Of a DNA stretch of 64,000 nucleotides, positions 7,935 to 16,782 are shown in pieces. The stretch spans positions 558,001 through 622,000 of the forward strand of contig NZ_ATUE01000006.1 of assembly GCF_000420045.1 (NCBI RefSeq). The letters run 5' to 3'. Both the position numbers and the translations under genes were made by a program. Position 1 is the first letter of the stretch; each line of letters opens with the position of its first letter. The notes under the pieces are model-generated. The model had not been told where the DNA came from. It did not search any database and saw nothing but the letters and a program-made list of their open reading frames with translations. Source of the stretch: Perlucidibaca piscinae DSM 21586. GTDB taxonomy: Bacteria; Pseudomonadota; Gammaproteobacteria; Pseudomonadales; Moraxellaceae.

Positions 7935-9649
7935 GCCAGGCGCCCCAGAATTTCCTGCGCACGCTGGCGCTGGCTGTCATTGCCCCCCGCCAGCACCTGC
8001 TGCAGCAAGGCGCGGGCGGGCTCGTTTTCCTGCATGTCGAGATAGGCCAGGGCCAGGTCGAGCCGGGTCTGGTGCGCCTCGCTGTCAGCGTCAACGAGGA
8101 AGTCGTACTCCTCCTCAGGATCGAACACCGACTCCGCCGCCCGCGCCAGCCAGGCCTCGCTCTCGGCCGTGGGCCGTGCCAGATCGGCTGCCGCAGGGAG
8201 GTCCATGACAGCTGCCGGTGCCGCTGAAGCCGCCACGGATGCGGCCATTGCCGGAGCTGATGGCTCAACTGCCTCCGCCTCGCCGGACGACGCCTCAGCG
8301 CCCTGCTGACGGCGCATGCGCCACAGCAACCACAACACCAGCAACAGCGCACCAGCCACCCAGCTCCACATGAAAAACTCCTGACGCCAGAATGAAACCG
8401 CCGCCGGCGTGCCGGCTTCCCGCTCGACCTCCCCGGCTGGCGGGGATGATTGCGCCGGAACAGCAGCCGGGACCTCACCTTGCAGTGCCTGCAGATGCCC
8501 GTCCAGCACCTCCAGCTCGAGACGCTGCGAGGCGGCCTCGTCAGTCAGCGCCTGCAGCTGGCCGCGCAGGCGCGACTGGCCGGCCAGCAGGCTGGCATGC
8601 TGCAGCCGCGCCGACTGCAGGGCATGCGCGATGGCCAGGTCGTCACCGGTCTCGTTCGTGGTGGCTGTCCCGTCGGCACGGCCGGACTCGCCCGCCGTCG
8701 GTGCAAGCAGTGTCAACACCGGCTCGCCGGCAGCACTGCCGGCTGCCTGCACGGCGCGGGCTGCCGGCGACGCCGGAATGGTGCTGCCACCAGGCAGATC
8801 CTGGCTGAGCAGCACTGGCCGGGTCAGTGCCGGCTTGTCGCTGGACAACCAGCGCAGTGCCTCCGACGGTGACGGCACCGTGACCGCATCCCGATGCGGG
8901 ATGACCAGCGTGGCACCGACACGCAGACGATGGATGCTGCCGGCAATGAAGGCATCGGGATTGGCTTGTGCCAGCAGCTGCTGACGCTGCGCCAGGGTCA
9001 GATCCGCCGCCGCCCAGGCCTGCGCGAGCCGGCTCAGGCTGTCACCGGGACGCACCAGCATGGGCACGGAACGCATGTCGAGTTCGGCCTGCAGTCCGCG
9101 CCAGGGAATCACGTTGAGCACCGGTCTGACGCTGCCGGTCTGGCCAGCGGAGCCCTGCGCGCCGGTGACCGGGGCGGATGGTGCTGGCGTGGCTGAATCC
9201 GGCGACGACGCCAGCGGCAGGGAAGGTGTCGTGGCCGGAATCGTGACGCTGGCATCGGCACCGGGAATGCTCGCGGCAATCTGCTGCAAGCGGACATGAC
9301 CCGGCCACTGCAGCTTGAGCAGGAAGGACACCGACACCTCGGACACCGGTCGCTCACCCAGCACCAGGATGCGCGCCGTGCCGGCACCGAGCGGACTGAC
9401 CTCGAAGCGCAGCTGATCCAGCCACTCGGGGCGCGTCAGGCCAAGGCGCTGATGATCGGCCGCAGAGGCCGCCGACACGCTCAGGTCCTGGACGCGGGTA
9501 CCGAACAGGTCATCAACCACCACCTCCAGCTGCATCGGCTGACCGGACTGCGAAATCACACGCATGTCCATCACGGCCAGGGCAGCGGCCGGCTGGCTGA
9601 GTGCCAGCAGCAGTGCCAGCATCAGCGGGCCTGGAAAACGCGTCGACAT
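7931..9649 (-). CDS. fimV: FimV-like polar protein with LysM and cytoplasmic C-domain
   Basis: Protein of 572 aa in which all classical FimV parts are recognisable: signal peptide (about 1-24), FimV N-domain (25-128, with HQRLGLTRPEW), LysM-like peptidoglycan domain (about 196-250), coiled coil (about 345-390), membrane helix (about 427-443) and a short acidic cytoplasmic region. The last 45 residues (LDLALAYLDMQEN...) match the FimV C-terminal helical domain. FimV/HubP proteins organise cell poles, type IV pili and twitching. It is much shorter than the roughly 900-aa Pseudomonas FimV. It begins directly at the stop of the upstream paralogue and overlaps truA by 4 bp. Confidence 0.85.
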   Translation of the reverse strand: MSTRFPGPLMLALLLALSQPAAALAVMDMRVISQSGQPMQLEVVVDDLFGTRVQDLSVSAASAADHQRLGLTRPEWLDQLRFEVSPLGAGTARILVLGERPVSEVSVSFLLKLQWPGHVRLQQIAASIPGADASVTIPATTPSLPLASSPDSATPAPSAPVTGAQGSAGQTGSVRPVLNVIPWRGLQAELDMRSVPMLVRPGDSLSRLAQAWAAADLTLAQRQQLLAQANPDAFIAGSIHRLRVGATLVIPHRDAVTVPSPSEALRWLSSDKPALTRPVLLSQDLPGGSTIPASPAARAVQAAGSAAGEPVLTLLAPTAGESGRADGTATTNETGDDLAIAHALQSARLQHASLLAGQSRLRGQLQALTDEAASQRLELEVLDGHLQALQGEVPAAVPAQSSPPAGEVEREAGTPAAVSFWRQEFFMWSWVAGALLLVLWLLWRMRRQQGAEASSGEAEAVEPSAPAMAASVAASAAPAAVMDLPAAADLARPTAESEAWLARAAESVFDPEEEYDFLVDADSEAHQTRLDLALAYLDMQENEPARALLQQVLAGGNDSQRQRAQEILGRLA

Positions 9650-11197
9650 TCAGACACTTCTCCGGCGTCGCCACCAGGCAGCCAGCAGCGCCAGCACAGT
9701 GCCGCCGGCAACGGCCAGCCAGACCTCACGGCGTGGCGCGGACTCTGCCGAGCCTGTCACCGGTGCCTCTGCCGCGTCACTGGCGGCCGGCGCCGGCGCA
9801 GTGCCGTTCAGCTGCGCCAGACGCTGGTCAAGAAACTGCAGATGGGCATCCTGCTCCTCGGCACGCGTGGTCAGTTCCTGCAGGCGGCGGGTCAGCTGGT
9901 CACGCTCGCGCAGACGCTCGCCACGCTGATTGCGGGCCTCGGTCAGCGCCGCCGTGATGCCGCCACCGCTGCCTCCACTGCCCTCGCTCTGGCCGTCACC
10001 CCCCTGCCCCGCGTCGGCACCTGGCGCTTCCAGCGTGAGACGGGCCGAGTCGGGACCGGTCTCCGCCGACTCGACGGGCGGCGCTGGTGGCACATCGACG
10101 GTGGTGGTCAGCGGCTCAGGCTCGGGCAGGCGGCCAAGATCCGGCAGCGTCAGCACGGCATCGGCACGCAGCCGGTTGATGTCGCCCTGGATGAACGCCT
10201 GCGGATTGCTCTGCACGATCAGCTGCTGGCGCTGACGCAGATTGAGACCGGACTCCTCCCAGCGTGCCGCCAGACCGCTGAGGGTCTCGCCGGGACGCAC
10301 GGCAAGCCGCTTCTGCGAAAGATCACTGAAGCGGTCGAGACTGGGATCACGCGGCAGCTGTACCGGAGCGGCGGGCACGGCAGCACGTGGTGCCTCGACC
10401 GTTGCCGGCTCGGTCGCCTTCGGCACCGGCTTGACCGGTTGTTCAGGCATCGGGGCAGTAGCTGGCGCAGCCGCAGGTACTGCTGGCGCCGGCACGGGGG
10501 CTGGCACAGCTACCGGAGCGGGAGCGGCTGGCTGCGTGGCGGCGGTCGACACCGAGGGGCGCAATGCCGGCTCGGCGAGCACGGGAGCGGTTGCCGCTGG
10601 CGTGACGAAAGACGAGGTCGGTGCGGGTGTCGCTGCCGTCACGGCCGGAGTCGAGACTGGCGTGCTGGCTGCCGGCAACGTGGCAGACACTGTCGCAGAC
10701 GGCGCGGGAGCAACCACCGTCTGAGCGACTGCCGGGGCATCGACGCGAGCAGGGGCAAGCACGGGCTGCGGGCGCGTTGCCAGGGGCTGGGCGCGCACCG
10801 GATCAACCAGGGTCGCGGTCACCGGCTGCAGCAGCAGACGGCCGGGCCAGACCAGACGCAGCACGAAGGACACCTGCTGCGTATACATGGTCTGCGGCGC
10901 GGTGACATAGAGCGTGGCACGACCTGCCTGGGCATCCGGAATCAGGTAGAAGCGCATCTGCTCGCCCCAACCCGGATACGGCACGCCCAGGCGGGCATGA
11001 TCTTCTGCCCAGGCCAGATTGACGTCGATCTCGGCCGGCAGCACGCCGCCCAGATTCTCCAGCGGAATCGCCAGGCGCAGGGCCTCGCCCGGCGCCGAGC
11101 GCGCCTGCGGCGTGCCCAGCGACAATGCCAGGACCGGACCGGAAATACTCAACAGGCAAGCCGAAGCCAATGCCGTCAACACGCCCGCACGCGCCAT
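9650..11197 (-). CDS. FimV-like protein with LysM and C-terminal membrane anchor
   Basis: Protein of 515 aa with a signal peptide (about 1-24) and a FimV-type N-domain (25-131, motif DHARLGVPYPGW). A Pro/Ala/Thr-rich linker of about 150 residues leads to a LysM-like domain (about 297-350), a coiled-coil segment, and a C-terminal membrane helix (about 492-508) ending in RRRRSV. It lacks the cytoplasmic FimV domain found in the next gene. GGGAG precedes the ATG. Its stop codon abuts the ATG of the 572-aa paralogue. It may be a duplicate or one half of a split FimV; function is inferred. Confidence 0.8.
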   Translation of the reverse strand: MARAGVLTALASACLLSISGPVLALSLGTPQARSAPGEALRLAIPLENLGGVLPAEIDVNLAWAEDHARLGVPYPGWGEQMRFYLIPDAQAGRATLYVTAPQTMYTQQVSFVLRLVWPGRLLLQPVTATLVDPVRAQPLATRPQPVLAPARVDAPAVAQTVVAPAPSATVSATLPAASTPVSTPAVTAATPAPTSSFVTPAATAPVLAEPALRPSVSTAATQPAAPAPVAVPAPVPAPAVPAAAPATAPMPEQPVKPVPKATEPATVEAPRAAVPAAPVQLPRDPSLDRFSDLSQKRLAVRPGETLSGLAARWEESGLNLRQRQQLIVQSNPQAFIQGDINRLRADAVLTLPDLGRLPEPEPLTTTVDVPPAPPVESAETGPDSARLTLEAPGADAGQGGDGQSEGSGGSGGGITAALTEARNQRGERLRERDQLTRRLQELTTRAEEQDAHLQFLDQRLAQLNGTAPAPAASDAAEAPVTGSAESAPRREVWLAVAGGTVLALLAAWWRRRRSV

Positions 11198-11257
11198 GCC
11201 ACCACTCCCGTTCTTGTTATCAGCCGTATCGCGGCAAACGCAGGGATAGTCGCTGAT

Positions 11258-12229
11258 TCAGGCCTGTTGCAGCAAGCTGTCGAGCAGCGGGCGCACCAGG
11301 CCGACGCGGATCGGATCCGCCATGACATTGAGGTGTCCGCGCGTGCCGTCAAGCTGCAGACGCGAAAGGATCACCGCGTCATTGGCGACACCTTCACCCA
11401 CCGGGCTGGGCTGCGTTTCCGCCGCCGGCTTGTCGTGCACGCGCACGCCCGGCTGCTGCTTGAACAGGGCCAGCATGGCGGCACGCGAGAGGACGTCCTG
11501 CTGCTGCCAGCGCACGTCGAGGTGAGCGCCGTAGAACACCGGTACGATGATCTGGCGCACCCGTGTCAGCACACCCGGCAGCGCACGTGCCAGGCCCTGC
11601 AGCAGACGTCGCTCGCGCGGCGTGTGGCCGGCCTGATCCAGCGAGGACTCGGCCGACAGCAGATTGAAGGCCACCTGCTGCGGCCAGACCGCGGTGTCGA
11701 TGCCACGGCCGTTGAGCAGATCGCCGGTCTGGCGTGCCAGCTCGCCGATGCCGGCACGTCCGCGCAGAGACACCGGCGCCAGCACGGTGATGTCGAGCTG
11801 CTGCAACGGCGACTGCGCATGCAGCGGCAGCAGCCAGGACAGCAGCTGCTGCATCGGGTCATCGAGCACGATCAGCAGGCTGTCGGGGGCAGCCTGGCTC
11901 AGCGGCACCGCCTGCGGATGATTGCGCAGGTGGCCGGTGGCATCCCAGACGCGGACGCCGGCGGCCAGCAACTTGCCGGCAAGTTCGTCGGCGATATCGG
12001 CAGGAACGGCCAGCACCGCCTCGTTGAGATCGTCGAAGTCGGCCTGATCGGCAACTTCCACCGCCAGCGGCTTGTCACGGAAAAGACGCGTCTCTTCCTG
12101 CGAGCGCTCACTGGCGAACAGGCGCAGACGACCGACAAAGGCCGGCTGCTCCTCAAGGCCGTCAAAGAAGGCGCGACCGAGCTCGCCGGTAGCGCCGAAC
12201 AGTCCCAGCGACTGCGTGATGGCACCCAT
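11258..12229 (-). CDS. usg: USG-1-like degenerate aspartate-semialdehyde dehydrogenase paralogue
   Basis: Protein of 323 aa with an N-terminal Rossmann nucleotide motif (GLFGATGELG) and the ASADH fold. The segment where Asd carries its catalytic Cys reads VLAPVSLRGRAG, without Cys. It is therefore unlikely to be an active dehydrogenase. USG-1 proteins of unknown function sit between asd and fimV/truA in pseudomonads, exactly as here. The start ATG shares one base with the asd stop (TGATG); the longer open frame upstream lies inside asd. Confidence 0.85.
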   Translation of the reverse strand: MGAITQSLGLFGATGELGRAFFDGLEEQPAFVGRLRLFASERSQEETRLFRDKPLAVEVADQADFDDLNEAVLAVPADIADELAGKLLAAGVRVWDATGHLRNHPQAVPLSQAAPDSLLIVLDDPMQQLLSWLLPLHAQSPLQQLDITVLAPVSLRGRAGIGELARQTGDLLNGRGIDTAVWPQQVAFNLLSAESSLDQAGHTPRERRLLQGLARALPGVLTRVRQIIVPVFYGAHLDVRWQQQDVLSRAAMLALFKQQPGVRVHDKPAAETQPSPVGEGVANDAVILSRLQLDGTRGHLNVMADPIRVGLVRPLLDSLLQQA

Positions 12230-13347
12230 CAGGCGGCCGTTCCACGTGCCAGCAGGATGCGCAGCATGCGGCGCAGCGGCTCGGCCGCGCCCCACAGCAA
12301 CTGGTCACCGATCACGAAGGCCGAGATGTACTGCGGGCCCAGGTTGAGCTTGCGCACGCGACCGACACCGATCTTGAGGCCGCCGGTGATGCTGGCCGGG
12401 GTCAGCTCGTTGACGGTGATCTCGCGGTCATTGGGCACCCACTTCACCCAGTCATTGCCGGACTGGATGATGCGCTCGATCTCGGCCAGCGGCAGATCCT
12501 GGTTCAGCTTCAAGGTCAGCGCCAGGCTGTGGCAGCGCATGGCACCGATGCGCACGCAGAGGCCGTCGACCGGAATGACGGCCTCGGTGCCGAGAATCTT
12601 GTTGACCTCGGCCTGGCCCTTCCACTCTTCCTTGGACTGGCCGTTGTCGAGCTGCTTGTCGATCCAGGGGATCAGGCCGCCCGCCAAGGGCGCACCGAAG
12701 TACTCGCGCGGCACATCCTGTCGGATGGTCTGCGCGACCTTGCGGTCGATGTCGAGGATGGCCGAGGACGGCGTCGCGAGCTCGTCGGCGACGGCAGCAT
12801 TGATCACGCCCATGCCCTTGAGCAGCTCGCGCATGTGGTTGGCGCCGCCGCCCGAGGCCGCCTGGTAGGTCATGGAGCTGACCCACTCGACCAGGCCTTC
12901 GCGGAACAGGCCGCCGACGCCCATCAGCAGGATGGAGTTGGTGCAGTTGCCGCCAATGAAGTTCTTCACGCCCTTGTCGAGCGCGGACTCGATCAGGCCG
13001 CCGTTGACCGGGTCGAGGATGATGACGGCGTCATCTTCCATGCGCAGCGTGGAGGCGGCGTCGATCCAGTAGCCGGCCCAGCCGGCGGCGCGCAGCTTGG
13101 GAAAGATCTCGGTGGTGTAGTCGCCACCCTGGCAGCTGATGATGGTGTCCATGGCCTGCAGGGCATCGAGGTCATGGGCATCCTGCAGGGTGCCGGCGGC
13201 CTTGCCGCCGAACGACGGCGCCGGTGCGCCCGGAGCCGAGGTGGTGAAGTACACCGGCTCGATGTGCGCGAAATCGTTTTCTTCCACCATGCGCTGCATG
13301 AGCACGGAACCCACCATGCCGCGCCAGCCGATCAGACCAACCTTCAT
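12229..13347 (-). CDS. asd: Aspartate-semialdehyde dehydrogenase
   Basis: Asd (372 aa) reduces aspartyl phosphate to aspartate semialdehyde with NADPH, the branch-point step to lysine/diaminopimelate, threonine and methionine. The nucleotide-binding GWRGMVGS motif is at the N-terminus and catalytic Cys135 is in GGNCTN, the same number as in the E. coli enzyme. The ATG at 13347 is preceded by GGAGAGA. It lies 84 bp after leuB and is coupled to usg. Confidence 0.97.
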   Translation of the reverse strand: MKVGLIGWRGMVGSVLMQRMVEENDFAHIEPVYFTTSAPGAPAPSFGGKAAGTLQDAHDLDALQAMDTIISCQGGDYTTEIFPKLRAAGWAGYWIDAASTLRMEDDAVIILDPVNGGLIESALDKGVKNFIGGNCTNSILLMGVGGLFREGLVEWVSSMTYQAASGGGANHMRELLKGMGVINAAVADELATPSSAILDIDRKVAQTIRQDVPREYFGAPLAGGLIPWIDKQLDNGQSKEEWKGQAEVNKILGTEAVIPVDGLCVRIGAMRCHSLALTLKLNQDLPLAEIERIIQSGNDWVKWVPNDREITVNELTPASITGGLKIGVGRVRKLNLGPQYISAFVIGDQLLWGAAEPLRRMLRILLARGTAA

Positions 13348-13431
13348 TTTCTCTCTCCGGGGCTTGCGCCCGCTTCTTCAAGACTGCCGGCAAGACATCA
13401 ACTTGCTGCGACAATGCATTGTTTCAATTGA

Positions 13432-14505
13432 TTAAAGCGCTTCCACCACAGCAGCGCCCATGGCGGCCGTGCCGACCTTGGTGGTGCCTTCGCTCCAGAT
13501 GTCGGCGGTACGCAGCCCCTGGTCGAGCACGCGGCCGACGGCCTCCTCGATGGCCTTGGCGGCGGCCTCCTCGGCGAAGGTGCAGCGCAGCATCATGGCC
13601 ACCGACAGGATGGTCGCGAGCGGATTGGCGACGCCCTGCCCGGCGATGTCCGGCGCCGAACCGTGGCAAGGCTCGTACATGCCCTTGCGGTTCTGGTCCA
13701 GCGACGCCGACGGCAGCATGCCGATGGAGCCGGTGAGCATCGCGGCCTCGTCCGACAGGATGTCGCCGAACAGGTTGCCGGTCACGATCACGTCGAACTG
13801 CTTCGGGCGCTTGACCAGCTGCATGGCGGCATTGTCGACGTACATGTGCGAGACCTCGACCTGCGGGTACTCGGCGGCGACTTCGTTGACCACCTGCTTC
13901 CACAGCTCGGTGACTTCCAGCACGTTGGCCTTGTCGACCGACAGCAGCTTCCTGTTGCGCTGCATGGCGAGCTGGAAGGCGACGTGAGCGATGCGACGGA
14001 TCTCCGATTCACTGTAGACGTCCGTGTTGTAGCCCTGGCGCTCACCGTTCTCCAGCGTGCGGATGCCGCGCGGCTGGCCGAAGTAGATGCCACCGGTGAG
14101 CTCGCGCACGATCAGGATGTCGAGGCCGGCGACCAGCTCCGGCTTCAGCGACGAGGCATGTGCCAGCTGAGGATACAGGATGGCCGGACGCAGGTTGGCG
14201 AACAGATTGAGTTCGGAGCGGATCTTGAGCAGACCGCGCTCCGGGCGGATCGAACGCTCGATCTGGTCCCACTTCGGACCGCCGACGGCGCCGAGCAGCA
14301 CGGCATCGGCCTTGCGCGCGGCGTCCAGGGTGACATCCGGCAGCGGCACGCCGTGGGCGTCGATGGCGGCGCCGCCCAGCAGCTCGTGGCTCCAGCTCAG
14401 GCCGAGGCCGAACTGGTCGTTGACCTTGGCGAGGACCTTCTCGGCTTCCGCCATGATTTCCGGACCGATGCCGTCACCGGGCAGAATGACAATATGCTTG
14501 CTCAT
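13432..14505 (-). CDS. leuB: 3-isopropylmalate dehydrogenase
   Basis: LeuB (357 aa) oxidatively decarboxylates 3-isopropylmalate to 2-oxoisocaproate using NAD. The N-terminus ILPGDGIGPE, the RELTGGIYFG motif and the substrate and metal-binding residues of the DEAAMLTGSIGMLPSA region are present. I chose the ATG at 14505 rather than an in-frame TTG three codons earlier. It follows leuD by 37 bp in a leuCDB operon. Confidence 0.97.
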   Translation of the reverse strand: MSKHIVILPGDGIGPEIMAEAEKVLAKVNDQFGLGLSWSHELLGGAAIDAHGVPLPDVTLDAARKADAVLLGAVGGPKWDQIERSIRPERGLLKIRSELNLFANLRPAILYPQLAHASSLKPELVAGLDILIVRELTGGIYFGQPRGIRTLENGERQGYNTDVYSESEIRRIAHVAFQLAMQRNRKLLSVDKANVLEVTELWKQVVNEVAAEYPQVEVSHMYVDNAAMQLVKRPKQFDVIVTGNLFGDILSDEAAMLTGSIGMLPSASLDQNRKGMYEPCHGSAPDIAGQGVANPLATILSVAMMLRCTFAEEAAAKAIEEAVGRVLDQGLRTADIWSEGTTKVGTAAMGAAVVEAL

Positions 14506-14542
14506 GCTAATCAATCTCTTGCGTTAATAACTTCAGGTCGTT

Positions 14543-15196
14543 TCAGGCGCTGCGCAAGGCATTGAACACCCAGGGGCGCGCCACCTTCGCCTTCGCCTCG
14601 AAGGCACGGATGGCATCGCCATCCTGCAGGGTCAGGCCGATGTCATCGAGGCCGTTGAGCAGGCAGTGACGACGGAAGGCATCGACCTCGAAACCGAAGG
14701 CCTCGCCACTCGGCGTGATGACCTGCTGCTTTTCCAGGTCGACGGTGATCTCGTAGCCCTCGGTCGCGAAACACTCGCGGAACAGCTGATCAACCTGGGC
14801 TTCCGGCAGGATCACCGGCAGCATGCCGTTCTTGAAGCAGTTGTTGAAAAAGATGTCGGCATAGCTGGAGGCGATGACGGCGCGGAAGCCGTACTCGTCC
14901 AGAGCCCACGGCGCGTGCTCGCGCGAGCTGCCGCAGCCGAAGTTCTGGCGTGCCAGCAGCACGCGCGCGTCCTGGTAGCGGGCCTGGTTGAGCACGAAGT
15001 CCGGGTTGAGCGGACGCGTGCTGCAATCCTGGCCGGGATAGCCCTCGTCGAGGTAGCGCCACTCGTCGAACAGGTTGACGCCGAAGCCGGTGCGCTTGAT
15101 CGACTTCAGGAACTGCTTCGGAATGATCTGGTCGGTATCGACATTGGCGCGATCCAGCGGCGCGGCAAGGCCTTTGACGACGGTGAACTTCTGCAT
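14543..15196 (-). CDS. leuD: 3-isopropylmalate dehydratase small subunit
   Basis: LeuD (217 aa) supplies the swivel domain that joins LeuC to isomerise 2- to 3-isopropylmalate. The family motifs ANVDTDQIIPKQF and NFGCGSSREHAPWAL are present. A strong AGAGGAG precedes the ATG. It sits 35 bp after leuC. Confidence 0.97.
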   Translation of the reverse strand: MQKFTVVKGLAAPLDRANVDTDQIIPKQFLKSIKRTGFGVNLFDEWRYLDEGYPGQDCSTRPLNPDFVLNQARYQDARVLLARQNFGCGSSREHAPWALDEYGFRAVIASSYADIFFNNCFKNGMLPVILPEAQVDQLFRECFATEGYEITVDLEKQQVITPSGEAFGFEVDAFRRHCLLNGLDDIGLTLQDGDAIRAFEAKAKVARPWVFNALRSA

Positions 15197-15231
15197 GATC
15201 TTGCTCCTCTTGCCTTTTCCGGATCAGTGCG

Positions 15232-16650
15232 TCAAAAGCTGCGGACATCGACGAAGTGGCCGGCAATTGCCGCCGCCGCCGCCATTGCCGGGCTGACCAG
15301 GTGGGTACGGCCGCCATTGCCCTGGCGACCCTCGAAATTGCGGTTGGACGTCGACGCGCAGTGCTCGCCGGCACCGAGCTTGTCGGCATTCATGGCCAGG
15401 CACATGGAGCAGCCCGGCTCGCGCCATTCAAAGCCGGCAGCGAGGAAGATCTGGTCGAGTCCTTCGGCCTCGGCCTGCTGCTTCACCAGACCGGAACCCG
15501 GCACCACCATGGCCTGCTTGATCGTGCTGGCGACCTGGCGGCCCTTGGCGACGGCGGCGGCGGCACGCAGATCCTCGATGCGCGAGTTGGTGCAGGAGCC
15601 GATGAAGACACGGTCGAGCTTGATGTCGGTGATCTTCTGACCGGCATGCAGACCCATGTACTGGTAGGCGCGCTCGAACGAGTTGCGTTCGACGGCATCC
15701 TCGGCATCATCCAGGGTCGGCACGCTGGCGGTGACCGGCACCACCATCTCCGGGCTGGTGCCCCAGCTCACCTGCGGCTCGATGGCAGCGCCATCCATGA
15801 CCACGACGGTGTCGAACACGGCGTCGGCGTCGGAGTGCAGCGTTTGCCAGTAGGCCACGGCGGCGTCCCACTGGTCGCCGGTGGGCGCGAACGGCTTGCC
15901 GCGGAAGTATTCGATGGTCTTGTCGTCAGCGGCGACCATGCCAACGCGTGCACCGGCCTCGATGGCCATGTTGCACACGGTCATGCGGCCTTCCATGCTC
16001 ATGTCGCGGAAGACCTGGCCGCCGAACTCGATGGCGTGGCCGTTGCCGCCAGCGGTGCCGATCTTGCCGATGATGGCGAGCACGACGTCCTTGGGCGTCA
16101 CGCCGGCACCCAGCACGCCGTCGACACGAACCAGCATGTTCTTCGACTTCTTCTGGATCAGGCACTGGGTGGCGAGCACATGCTCGACCTCGGAGGTGCC
16201 GATGCCGTGCGCGAGGCAGGCGAAGGCGCCGTGGGTGGCGGTGTGCGAGTCGCCGCAGACAACGGTCATGCCCGGCAGCGTCAGGCCCTGCTCGGGACCG
16301 ACGACATGCACGATGCCCTGGCGCACGTCATTGATGGTGAACTCGACGACGCCAAAGTCGCGGCAGTTGTCATCCAGCGTCTGCACCTGGATGCGCGAGG
16401 TCTCGTCAGCGATGGCGACGACGCCACCGGCGCGCTCGGCCTTGTCGGTGGGCACGTTGTGATCCGGCGTGGCGACGTTGGCATCGATGCGCCAGGGCTG
16501 GCGACCGGCCAGCTTGAGGCCTTCGAAGGCCTGCGGCGAGGTCACTTCGTGCAGCAGCTGACGGTCGATGTAAATGAGGCAGGAGCCATCGTCGCGCTGG
16601 GCAACGAGATGGTCATCCCACAACTTGTCGTACAGGGTCTTGCCGGCCAT
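15232..16650 (-). CDS. leuC: 3-isopropylmalate dehydratase large subunit
   Basis: LeuC (472 aa) carries the aconitase-type 4Fe-4S cluster of isopropylmalate isomerase. The cluster cysteines are Cys353 (GSCTNSR), Cys414 and Cys417 (CSMC). The active-site GDSHTATHGA motif is intact. GAGGAGG lies upstream of the ATG. It is the first gene of leuCDB and diverges from a LysR gene across a 132-bp AT-rich spacer. Confidence 0.97.
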   Translation of the reverse strand: MAGKTLYDKLWDDHLVAQRDDGSCLIYIDRQLLHEVTSPQAFEGLKLAGRQPWRIDANVATPDHNVPTDKAERAGGVVAIADETSRIQVQTLDDNCRDFGVVEFTINDVRQGIVHVVGPEQGLTLPGMTVVCGDSHTATHGAFACLAHGIGTSEVEHVLATQCLIQKKSKNMLVRVDGVLGAGVTPKDVVLAIIGKIGTAGGNGHAIEFGGQVFRDMSMEGRMTVCNMAIEAGARVGMVAADDKTIEYFRGKPFAPTGDQWDAAVAYWQTLHSDADAVFDTVVVMDGAAIEPQVSWGTSPEMVVPVTASVPTLDDAEDAVERNSFERAYQYMGLHAGQKITDIKLDRVFIGSCTNSRIEDLRAAAAVAKGRQVASTIKQAMVVPGSGLVKQQAEAEGLDQIFLAAGFEWREPGCSMCLAMNADKLGAGEHCASTSNRNFEGRQGNGGRTHLVSPAMAAAAAIAGHFVDVRSF

Positions 16651-16733
16651 GACAGCCTCCTCAGCAGATTGCCGCCGTGCTGACGCGTCAGCAGGCGCTT
16701 TTCGGATGAGGCAAGACTAGTCTGGCCTATTCA

Positions 16734-16748
16734 ATAAATCCAATTTAT
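16734..16748. promoter_or_regulatory. LysR-type binding box (T-N11-A) between leuC and lysR
   Basis: ATAAATCCAATTTAT is a perfect 6-3-6 inverted repeat and fits the LysR-family consensus T-N11-A (T at 16735, A at 16747). It lies in the AT-rich divergent spacer, 35 bp before the lysR start and 83 bp before leuC. It is the most likely site for the adjacent regulator. Confidence 0.55.
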
Positions 16749-16782
16749 AGTTTTTATACATATGATTCTTTAGCGGAATGAC

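Noticed and set aside
9296..12868. Plus-strand open frame of 1190 codons opposite the fimV-like, usg and asd genes
   Set aside because: It is rich in Arg, Gln, Gly and His with no domain, and all genes opposite it are clear. It is the long antisense frame expected in high-GC DNA.
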